The translations under genes and the position numbers were made by a program. From Stramenopiles sp. TOSAG23-6 (Eukaryota > Sar), in NCBI GenBank assembly GCA_900128565.1, contig LT636045.1, positions 1 through 19,801 on the forward strand: a stretch of DNA of 19,801 nucleotides, read 5' to 3'. This document shows, piece by piece, positions 8,496 through 15,954 of this stretch. Numbering within the stretch: the first letter of the stretch is position 1; each line of letters begins with the position of its first letter. The notes beneath the pieces were generated by a model, which searched no databases, had not been told where the DNA came from, and saw only the letters and a list, made by a program, of their open reading frames with translations.

Positions 8496-8912
8496 TTCTT
8501 CAAAAAGGACACGACGACTCTTCTTCCAGTGCTATTTTACCAATTAAGACACTTTGATAAATTCTAAAGATCCTCCCTGGACACTGTTGAGTTCAACACC
8601 CGCAGAGATTACTTGATTAGCGTGCAATGTTCAAAATAAAACTCAGGCTTTTTTACTGTACTTATACTGAGTTGAGTTGATGATTGATTGGCCATACGAA
8701 CTGGCCGATAAGATGATAAGATATCGATATCGATCGATCGCGATATTTCGATTTATAGCCTAGCAGGTTTGCGATGAAGGGAATTTTGGTAGTTTTTATT
8801 TGAAATTATTACTCAGAGACTAGTAGTATCTAAAAATTCTCAAATTAAAAGTATTAGGCTTATATTTTGTTCAACATTATTTCCCATTGAAACAAACTAC
8901 GTTACTGAAGGT
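8496..8912. promoter_or_regulatory. Divergent intergenic region with GATA and CGAT palindrome cluster
   Basis: This 417-bp gap separates the VPS39-like gene (minus) from the small two-exon gene (plus), so it must hold both promoters. At 8707-8722 the octamer GATAAGAT occurs twice in tandem. It is followed by the palindromes ATATCGATAT (8721-8730) and CGATCGATCG (8731-8740) and then CGCGATAT. No open reading frame of note or RNA gene was seen. Regulatory function is inferred from position and symmetry. Confidence 0.4.
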
Positions 8913-9537
8913 ATGTTAGCCCCAAAGCGTACATCTCAGAAAGTTGTGCAATTTATATTACTTTCCACAGTTATATTATTGACAAATCTAAAAACAAGTG
9001 TTGTTTCTATTAGAACGTTAAGCAGTGTAAGTGTTATTGCTTCTGTAGAAAGAGGTATCAATTGTGATGACGAGGAGGCCATTAATTATAATAAGAATGC
9101 AGAGAGCGATGAAGACTGTGTGTATTCAAATTCAGAAGAATACCGGGAACCATTTGTCTATAAGTATTATGAAAGTGATTTAGATAAAAAATCAGAGCAA
9201 TATATAAATCCAGATATAAGGAATAGTTGGCGAGAGAATCGCAAAACGAAAATGGATATAGGAATACCAGTAGTGACAGAAAGTGATCATTCAGGAATAA
9301 AAGCAACAGGCCCCTTAGATGCTATGGGAGCACCTCATGGTATGTAAATTCAACTTTTTTATTTATTTTATTCCAAAACAAAAAATATTATTTTTTTCAC
9401 ATAAAAGTTTAGTCTAACAAATTATTACTTGTTTTATATAAAATAACATTGTAGATTTGTGGCCAAATCCAATAGGTGTTCCATCAGTGACAGCAACAAT
9501 AGTTAATATGGACGAAGGGAATATGATGGGTGATTGA
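8913..9537 (+). CDS. Small acidic protein of unknown function, two exons (8913-9339, 9455-9537)
   Basis: Joining exon 8913-9339 to exon 9455-9537 gives a 169-residue protein. The junction falls inside a codon (GAT), and the frame ends at TGA 9535-9537. Residues ~10-45 are hydrophobic after a basic start (VVQFILLSTVILL), suggesting a signal peptide or N-terminal membrane anchor. Residues ~50-110 are acidic and Tyr-rich (DEDCVYSNSEEY, KYYESDLDKK). The C-terminal part (IKATGPLDAMGAPHDLWPNPIG) is Gly/Pro-rich and looks conserved in style, and it spans the splice junction. I do not recognise the family. Unspliced reading would end at a TAA eight bases into the intron (9345-9347) and lose the C-terminus. 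An AATAAA follows at 9600. Confidence 0.7.
9340..9454 (+). other. Spliceosomal intron, 115 bp, phase 1
   Basis: The donor is G|GTATGT at 9340. A CTAAC branch-site-like motif is at 9414-9418, about 37 bases before the acceptor TTGTAG ending at 9454. The interior is AT-rich with T runs. Removing it keeps the frame open (427 + 83 = 510 bases, 170 codons including stop). It is the only convincing intron in the window. Confidence 0.8.
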
Positions 9538-9599
9538 TTTTGAATATGTAAATATGATGAATTCATTAGATACGGAAAAATGTTCTATGAATATGATAC

Positions 9600-9605
9600 A
9601 ATAAA
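9600..9605 (+). terminator. Probable polyadenylation signal AATAAA
   Basis: AATAAA occurs 62 bases after the TGA of the two-exon gene, within the 193-bp gap to the convergent vWA gene. Confidence 0.5.
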
Positions 9606-9630
9606 ATATATGGTATTATTCGTTTTATCT

Positions 9631-9670
9631 TATGTACAAAATAGTATGTGCAAAATAGTATGTGCAAATT
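9631..9670. repeat. 14-bp tandem repeat, about 2.8 copies
   Basis: Units TATGTACAAAATAG (9631-9644) and TATGTGCAAAATAG (9645-9658), then a partial TATGTGCAAATT. It lies between the 3' ends of two convergent genes. No function is evident. Confidence 0.85.
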
Positions 9671-9730
9671 TTAAGAAGGTACATCTAAAAATAAGTGTTA
9701 TTCAATGATGTACTTACAAATGAAATATCT

Positions 9731-11089
9731 TCATGGACGATCATTCGAAGAAGTTGAAGAAGTTGTACTTGCTGCGGCGGGCAGGGAAAATGGATCTGAG
9801 GCGGGCAGGGAAAATGGATCTGAGAATGGATTTGGACCGTGACTTGCAGCAGAGGCAATACTCATACTTGGAACGTGATTTGTAGCAGAGTCAATAAAAT
9901 CAAGCGAGTGATTTATTGAATTAATCGATTGAAGTGAGGCAATTCGGACATGATGGCCGAAGTTTCCGTCGTGTGATGGCATAATATTTGCACCAGTTCC
10001 AAAGAATGATTGCGCTGCCTCCTCATAAATGGTAACACTCGTAAACAATCCATTTGCATTTTTAAATGTCTGGATAGCTGCTTTGAAGTCGTCTTCAGTT
10101 TTCGTATATTCCAAATTATTCGCACCATCGGTAATGGATATTACTTTAACAAATTCAGGTGTAGTAATTGCTTCAAGTGTTTCACATGTTGCTTCCCACA
10201 ATGGAGTTCCACCACCCACTGAAGCGTTAAAATCATTTATTTCATCATCTGTGATATCAGAAACGTTTTTGTTCATTTTAATGTCTATTCCAGCTTTGCC
10301 TGTGTTTTCATTAAATGTTAAAATCATGATTTTTGTGTTTTTTGGAGAACTTTCCTTCGCATGGCGAATTCCATCTTTGATAGTATTTACAGCTTTGGCA
10401 ATTCGAGTATCCATGCTTCCTGAGCAATCAAGAAGATAAATGATCACTTGGGCATCTTTTGTAGCAGGGATTTGTTCCAAGACGTTGTCGTAAGAACCGT
10501 AAGAAGAAGATTTTACTGCCCAGTTTACTGCACCTGCAACCACAGGTTGTGCTTGACTAGAAGCTTTCAACCGGGCCAGGAGGCCCATACCACGACGACG
10601 AGGAGGGAGGCCCATACCAGGGGGAGGAGGAGGAGGAGGAGGAGGAGGAAAAGCGGAAGGCAGTGGTGGTGAGGATGAATTTGGTCCAAGTGAGCCAAGT
10701 GAGCCAAGTGAACGAACGCCAAGGCCAGAAAAACCCATAGAACCGACAGAACCGACAGAAACGGTAGAACTGATAGAACTCTGTGGCACATATACATTTG
10801 GTCCAAGCGAAGTCTCACGAGTCGACTGAGGGTCAGGTAGAGACCCCTTGTCAAGGTCGACGACATCATGCCCGCCCATCTGAGACTTGGTTAAAACCTT
10901 AGCCTCGGCCTCGGCCTCGAGAGTGCCTCCGCGGCGCAAGCGTTTAGGCGGTCCCTGTAATGCTTTTTGCTCCGCGTCGTTTACACCAGCAGGAGCTCCA
11001 CGTTTTGCTCCACTCTCTCTTTCACCATTGGATGCGGCATCAGTTGAACCCACTGCAAATAAGATAATTAGTATTGCGCTATACTTCAT
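9731..11089 (-). CDS. Secreted von Willebrand factor A domain protein with polyproline tract
   Basis: This 452-residue protein starts at the ATG at 11089 with a clear signal peptide (MKYSAILIILFAVGSTDA). The frame runs on upstream to a GTG at 11146 but has no ATG there. Residues ~25-80 are charged and include the basic run PKRLRRGG. A Gly/Ser/Leu repeat (SLGSLGSLG) and a run of ten prolines follow. The vWA domain spans about residues 213-395: the metal-ion-dependent adhesion site is DCSGSMD (first Asp D221), with GGGTPLW supplying Thr and ITDGANN the later Asp. MIDAS appears complete, so divalent-metal ligand binding is likely. The tail is Ser/Pro-rich with a duplicated octapeptide. The family is known for extracellular adhesion and complex assembly. 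The particular ligand is unknown. Confidence 0.85.
   Translation of the reverse strand: MKYSAILIILFAVGSTDAASNGERESGAKRGAPAGVNDAEQKALQGPPKRLRRGGTLEAEAEAKVLTKSQMGGHDVVDLDKGSLPDPQSTRETSLGPNVYVPQSSISSTVSVGSVGSMGFSGLGVRSLGSLGSLGPNSSSPPLPSAFPPPPPPPPPPGMGLPPRRRGMGLLARLKASSQAQPVVAGAVNWAVKSSSYGSYDNVLEQIPATKDAQVIIYLLDCSGSMDTRIAKAVNTIKDGIRHAKESSPKNTKIMILTFNENTGKAGIDIKMNKNVSDITDDEINDFNASVGGGTPLWEATCETLEAITTPEFVKVISITDGANNLEYTKTEDDFKAAIQTFKNANGLFTSVTIYEEAAQSFFGTGANIMPSHDGNFGHHVRIASLQSINSINHSLDFIDSATNHVPSMSIASAASHGPNPFSDPFSLPASDPFSLPAAASTTSSTSSNDRP
9777..9824 (-). repeat. Exact 24-bp tandem duplication in the vWA gene tail
   Basis: Positions 9777-9800 and 9801-9824 are identical. In frame they encode two copies of DPFSLPA(S/A). 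The absence of differences indicates a recent or homogenised duplication. Confidence 0.95.
10623..10649 (-). repeat. (GGA)9 microsatellite encoding polyproline
   Basis: Nine uninterrupted GGA units on the plus strand read as proline codons in the vWA gene. The tract is likely to vary in length between alleles, and in-frame changes would only change the number of prolines. Confidence 0.9.
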
Positions 11090-11168
11090 CGTTCCGCAGT
11101 ATATTGTACTGCGCTTTCTTATTCTTAATAGAGTCAGACAGAGCACATTCGTTTATGCAAATTTTTCG

Positions 11169-11188
11169 AATTGGTCAGCTGACCAATT
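11169..11188. promoter_or_regulatory. Perfect 20-bp palindrome upstream of the vWA gene
   Basis: AATTGGTCAGCTGACCAATT is its own reverse complement and lies 80 bases upstream of the vWA start codon. Each half holds TGGTCAG, which also occurs upstream of the nucleotidyltransferase and oligopeptidase B genes. Symmetry suggests a site for a dimeric DNA-binding protein. No binding factor can be named from sequence. Confidence 0.45.
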
Positions 11189-11580
11189 ATTTAACTATAG
11201 AATTTTGTATACATTTTTTTTTTAGTTCCTCCCTCTCGAGAAAACTGCCTGACCGACCAAAAACAATTTTTAACCTAAACAAACGAAGCGAATTAGCGGA
11301 TTTTGAGATTTTTATTTATGATAATTTTAGGTTGTATACATATGAAAGAGTAAGTATATGATGACTTCGACACTACCACACAATAAATACTACCCCAAAA
11401 AAAGCTTAATTCATAATGATTAGATATATTTCTTTCTATCTTTCCAATTTATATTGTAAAACATTTTAAAATGATATTATGTATAAGTATATTTGCATGA
11501 CGAACTACCAACATCAAATTAAAATATTTCATTGGATAGTTTCAAATCCCAACAAACTAAGTAAATATTTTCACAAATTA
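11189..11580. other. AT-rich intergenic stretch without a recognised gene
   Basis: This region lies between the vWA promoter and the 3' end of POLD2, both on the minus strand. It is AT-rich with T and A runs. A partial motif, CTGACCGACCAAAA, at about 11250 resembles the palindrome half-site. No convincing coding region, RNA gene or repeat was found here, apart from the 59-bp duplication that starts at 11581. Confidence 0.6.
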
Positions 11581-11698
11581 CTAAATTAGTATTCAAAACC
11601 AAATGAAATTGGCGTTGCATCTAAAGTATCTAATGAGAACTAAATTAGCATCCAAAACCAAATGAAATTGGCGTTGCATCTAAAGTATCTAATGAGAG
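11581..11698 (-). repeat. 59-bp tandem duplication across the POLD2 stop codon
   Basis: Copies at 11581-11639 and 11640-11698 match at 56 of 59 positions. The right copy holds the last codons of POLD2 (LDTLDATPISFGFGC and TAA). The left copy lies just beyond the stop in a different frame, because 59 is not a multiple of three, and so acts as 3'UTR. Confidence 0.95.
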
Positions 11699-13114
11699 CA
11701 ATACAGCTACTCCAGTTTCTCGAAATGATGGCACACAAACTACACGGATAGAAATATTACCACTATTAGAGCCAGAAAAGTCAGTAGATTCGCCTTGTAC
11801 AATTTTGGTATCAAAAGCTGGTGTATTACCACAAAAAAATACATGTGGTGAATGTTTTAGTATAAATGGATCAGTCAATAAAAACGGAAAACATCCCAAC
11901 GTATCAGGAGCTGTTGGTGCTATGTGTCCCCAATCAAGCATGTCCTGCATCATCTGCAAGGGAGGTGACGGTGATTTCGAACTATTTTCAGGTGTTCTGT
12001 ATCGCAAGGCATCTGTTACAGTTTGTCCAGAACTACCTAAAAATGAAATACCAGCAACTTCACAATGATATGGATTAGTGACGGCGTTCATTGTCGGATA
12101 TCGATTACTACGCGGAAGCAAACATGCATGTAATGGTTGCTGTGGCATGACGTAGTTAGTTGGATCTCTGCTTCCTGGCATAACATCAACTGGTACAGAG
12201 GAAGCCAATTCAGATATTATTGCATCAGCGTCTTTTATAGGCGACAAATCCTTTTTGACAGATTTTCCAAACTTTGCTTTTGAGTTGGATTTCAATATGT
12301 TTTCTGTATTTGAATTTGATATGGAATTACCAACAACAACAACACGGACAATTTGAGCGGCAGTGGAAGTTTCGGATTCACCCCCTAAGTGACCTGTCAC
12401 AAAGTCAACTAAAAGGCGTGTCATCAAAGATGAGTGTTCCGTGTCTCCCATCGAAATTCCAGAGACAAGTAGAATTTGCTTTCCTTTACGATTAGCCATA
12501 CTAATTGATGGTGACAGTTGTGGTCGAAGCCCAGGGAAACATATACCATCATTACCTGGCAACACTAAAAGACTTCCGTCCTTCTGCAATCTACCTCTAA
12601 CTGCACACATCACTCCAGTGACTAATTTACCAACGGGTAAAGTTGCACCAGTTAATGCAATACGACCTGAAGCATCTTCAAGAACAAGAGAGTCGTCATC
12701 ACTCGCAAAATTCGATCCTTCTGGTATATTCAAACGCACTGCTGGATCTGGGTCAATCTCATTCAGGATACAAGGCTTCTTCTTCATTTGTTTATAAATC
12801 GCACCAACGAATACATAATAGCATTGCTCAGTCTTTTCAGGCCCAATAATTGAATCCATAAAACAACTTCGGCGTTTCATAGATCTAGCGTCATTCTCCC
12901 AAAGAGCTTTAGCTTGTTTCATCACAAGTGGCCCCAATGTATTTTGACGCTTCACATATAAATGAGAGTACTGACGGTCGAAATTACCATTATCCACAAT
13001 GAATCGTTGGTAACGAGGCTTGTATTCTACACACTCCCTAGCATACCTAACCTCTTTGGGATCATGACCATTTACCAAATCGCTCTCTGAAGGTGGAGGC
13101 TGTAGAGAAACCAT
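11645..13114 (-). CDS. POLD2: DNA polymerase delta B-subunit (small subunit 2)
   Basis: POLD2 links the catalytic subunit of replicative DNA polymerase delta to its accessory subunits. It has an OB fold plus a calcineurin-like phosphoesterase fold that is inactive in eukaryotes. The 489-residue length is close to the usual ~470. Early residues carry the family pattern RYQRFIVDNGNFDRQYSHLYVKR, then YYVFVGAIYKQMKKKPCILNEI and a second strand set ending LVLPGNDGICFPGLRPQ. The phosphoesterase-like part starts near residue 215 (ILLVSGISMGD) and includes VDVMPGSRDPTNYVMPQQPLH (MPGSRD at 312-317). There the Asn-His of active archaeal relatives is absent, as expected. CGNTPAFDTK and the final VCVPSFRETGVAVLLSL complete it. 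The ATG at 13114 gives the natural start, and no intron is needed. A tandem duplication spans the stop. Confidence 0.93.
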   Translation of the reverse strand: MVSLQPPPSESDLVNGHDPKEVRYARECVEYKPRYQRFIVDNGNFDRQYSHLYVKRQNTLGPLVMKQAKALWENDARSMKRRSCFMDSIIGPEKTEQCYYVFVGAIYKQMKKKPCILNEIDPDPAVRLNIPEGSNFASDDDSLVLEDASGRIALTGATLPVGKLVTGVMCAVRGRLQKDGSLLVLPGNDGICFPGLRPQLSPSISMANRKGKQILLVSGISMGDTEHSSLMTRLLVDFVTGHLGGESETSTAAQIVRVVVVGNSISNSNTENILKSNSKAKFGKSVKKDLSPIKDADAIISELASSVPVDVMPGSRDPTNYVMPQQPLHACLLPRSNRYPTMNAVTNPYHCEVAGISFLGSSGQTVTDALRYRTPENSSKSPSPPLQMMQDMLDWGHIAPTAPDTLGCFPFLLTDPFILKHSPHVFFCGNTPAFDTKIVQGESTDFSGSNSGNISIRVVCVPSFRETGVAVLLSLDTLDATPISFGFGC

Positions 13115-13366
13115 TATGATGTTCTGTCAATTCAGAAAGTTCTGAAAGTTCTCTAAAAGAGTGCCCAGTAACCACACACGATTTGATTGAATAAAAAAAA
13201 TATTTTTTGATGTTTGACTGCGACTGTGTTAGCCTATAAATTAGCTAGAAATTGGACTGATCGAATGGATACGTAGCGAATACAACTTGGTACCAAGTAC
13301 TGGTCAGTCGCAGTGTTTGTGTTTCTGAATCGATATTATTTTTTCAATCTTACTTTCTTTATTGCA
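13115..13366. promoter_or_regulatory. Divergent POLD2/oligopeptidase B promoter region
   Basis: This 252-bp gap serves two divergent genes. A TATAAA is at 13235-13240, about 130 bases before the oligopeptidase B ATG. A perfect 14-bp palindrome ACTTGGTACCAAGT is at 13285-13298, followed by TGGTCAG at 13301-13307. A 10-bp inverted repeat, ACTGCGACTG (13217-13226) and CAGTCGCAGT (13305-13314), encloses both. Promoter function is inferred from position. Confidence 0.45.
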
Positions 13367-15821
13367 ATGGCCCTCATATTCACTGCTGCAACTGCAGGTA
13401 TGACTGCATTGCATGCTTCACGAAAGGAACACAGACGATACCTTCTTGAGACTGAGCCAATTGCACCTCGCAAAAAACATACTGTGTTATTTGGTAAAGT
13501 ACCTGGTGAGATTCGTGGTGGAAATCCTATGACTCCTCCTCGGGAGTTGGATGATCCATACTTTTGGATGCGATCGGATAAGCGCGATAACAAGGAGGTT
13601 TTGAAACATTTGGATTGGGAAAACAAATATACAAATAACTACATCGATGAAACACGTAAATTGGGTAGCCTGAAAAAGTGTTTATACAATGAGTATCTCT
13701 CACACCTCAAAGAGACAGATGAGCAACACCCATATCGTTGGGGGGNACTATTTATATTATTCCCGAACTGTTAAGGGCAAATCCTATCGAATATATTGTC
13801 GCAAGAAGGCTCAGTATAAAGTTGCCAATCAAAATCTCGATGATGTAAAATCCATTTACTCAACAAGTGGCCCAGAAGAAGTTATTTTGGATATTAATAA
13901 AGTTGCTGAAGGTCACAATTTTTGTCACGTTGGAGCTTTACAACCATCCCCAGATCATACTCTTCTCGCCGTTGCTGTAGATTTTTCTGGTGATGAATAC
14001 TATGAAATTCAAATTTTGGACATAGCGACTGGTTCTATTATTGATAGAGTGGCGAAAACAGCTGGATCTATCGAGTGGGGATCTGACAATAGTCTTATTT
14101 TCTATACAGTGTGCAACGAAACACATCGTCCATTCCAATGCTGGAGACACAATGTTAATCAAGGGGGGGACTATTCTAATACATCTGATGCATTGTTATT
14201 ACAAGATGATAATGAAATGTTTTGGATGGGTATTTCAAAAACAGAGTCTGGTGAATTTCTTTTGTGTGAGACTGCATCCAAAGAAACGTGGGAAACTCAT
14301 GCACTTGACCTTCGTCAAGATAGTTCGACAGAAGTAGGTGCTGGATGTGGTTCATTTAGATGCATTCATAGTCGTGAAAAAGGGCTTAAATATGAAGCAT
14401 CACATGTCTATCTCAAAAGTTCTAATCCAGAAGGGTGTTGGATAATTCGTTCAAACAAGGATGGTTGTAAAAACTTTAAAATAAGTGTTGCACCACTTCC
14501 AGAGAAGAGTACATTTCGATCGTCTATAGATCCAAAAAATCCACCAAAAGTTTCGTCGACCGATACCTGGCGTGATATATTGCCTTATGATGAAAATACA
14601 AACATTACAGGTTTGCATTGTTTCAAATCTTGGCTCGTTGTCTATGGACGCTGCGATGGTTTTAAGCACTGTTGGACTGTATCTTTGACTGGAGTCAATA
14701 CACCGATGTCATTGACAGGAGTTACAATGCCCGAAGAAAGTTGTGATGTCTGGGGTTCCAGGAATAGAGTTTTTGATACTCATCATCTTCGACTTGGCTA
14801 TACATCACTAACAAAACCTGATACATTATTTTCTTTTGATATGCGTGGAAGTGATTTAGTAGTTCTCAAAACGAAAGAGGTGCCCTTATACAATGAAGAA
14901 TTATATGTCTCAATGAAAACAATAGCAAGAGCATCAGATGGTCGTGAAGTTCCGATCTCTCTTGTAATGCGTGGAGATCTACGTGTCAAAAATTTCTCCG
15001 GTAAAACAGGTAATTATTCATTAGATGACATTACATCTGGACCTTTACATCTGTATGGTTACGGAAGTTATGGCATATGTATTGATCCATATTTTAGTGC
15101 AGTTCGACTAAGTCTTCTTGATCGTGGTTTAGTATTTGCAATTGCTCATGTACGTGGAGGAGGAGAAATGGGCAGATGGTGGTACGAAGATGAAGGGAAA
15201 TATTTATCCAAAAAAAATACTTTTACTGATTTTGTTGCATGTGCTGAGCACCTTATTGAGAAAGATATTACCAATCCTAATGTACTTTCCATTGAAGGTC
15301 GTAGTGCTGGTGGTTTACTTATGGGTGCTGTAGTAAATCTCAGACCCGAACTTTTCAGAGCATGCATTGCAGGTGTTCCTTTTGTAGATGCTGCTGCTAC
15401 GATGTGTGATCCAAGCATTCCACTAACAGTAGAAGAATGGGAGGAATGGGGTAATCCAAATGAAGAGAAATACTATGAGTATATGTTATCGTACTCGCCT
15501 CTTCAAAATATTAAAGAGAATGTCGAATACCCAGCAATCCTAGCGACTGGTGGTCTTCATGATCCACGTGTTCAATATTGGGAACCTATGAAATGGGTCA
15601 ATGCATTAAGGTATGCCAGTAAGAGTCGCCGTGAAGCAATAGCTAACGGAACTAAGGTAGATAAATACAATCAACGACCAATTTTACTAAAGATTGAAAT
15701 GAGTGCTGGACATTTTAGTGCAAGTGATCGATACAAAGAATACAAAGAAAAGGCATTTGACTATGCTTGGCTTCTTGATCAACTTGGACTTGGATGTAGC
15801 ATTTCTAGATCAAAAATGTGA
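13367..15821 (+). CDS. OPB: Oligopeptidase B (prolyl oligopeptidase family S9A), interrupted by one ambiguous base
   Basis: This serine peptidase cuts short peptides after basic residues. It has a seven-bladed propeller guarding an alpha/beta-hydrolase domain. From the ATG at 13367, ignoring the n at 13746, it has 817 residues. The N-terminal pattern DDPYFWMRSDKRDNKEVLKHL is typical of the family. The catalytic Ser is S646 (EGRSAGGLL), Asp is D732 (GGLHDPRV) and His is H782 (SAGHFS). Flanking blocks VPFVDAAATMCDPSIPLT, EWEEWGNP and YWEPMKWVNALR are characteristic of OpB. The n shifts the frame: without it the junction reads RWGDYLYYSRT, the expected propeller strand. The D-to-H spacing (50) is larger than in E. 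coli OpB, owing to an insert near YNQRP. The first ~27 residues (MALIFTAATAGMTALHASRK) could be a targeting peptide. The frame opens upstream to a GTG at 13313, which was not used. Confidence 0.93.
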
Positions 15822-15954
15822 GTCTCAGTTACAGTTAGGAAATAAGTGCTAGATCATTTGAGGTACTTTGCGCACAAAGACACCGACTTTTATTGTTTGA
15901 TTTTATAACAATATATTTATTTCCAAATGGTACAATGTGTAAAATGAAATTTAT

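Noticed and set aside
8580-8780. Possible tRNA or small RNA in the divergent gap
   Set aside because: No A/B-box pair or cloverleaf was found. The symmetry present is made of short CGAT and GATA words.
10029-10439. 136-residue plus-strand open frame opposite the vWA domain
   Set aside because: It lies antisense to the conserved vWA motifs. Composition follows from the opposite strand's codons, and no signal of its own was seen.
11090-11146. N-terminal extension of the vWA protein to 11146
   Set aside because: It starts at GTG. The ATG at 11089 starts directly at a signal peptide.
13313-13774. A separate short gene ending just after the n, or a pseudogene
   Set aside because: Both parts belong to one oligopeptidase B, and the break coincides with an ambiguous base. 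Skipping it restores the expected family motif.
13736-13790. An intron at the oligopeptidase B frame break
   Set aside because: No GT donor or AG acceptor with sensible spacing is present, and the conserved strand is continuous when the single n is ignored.
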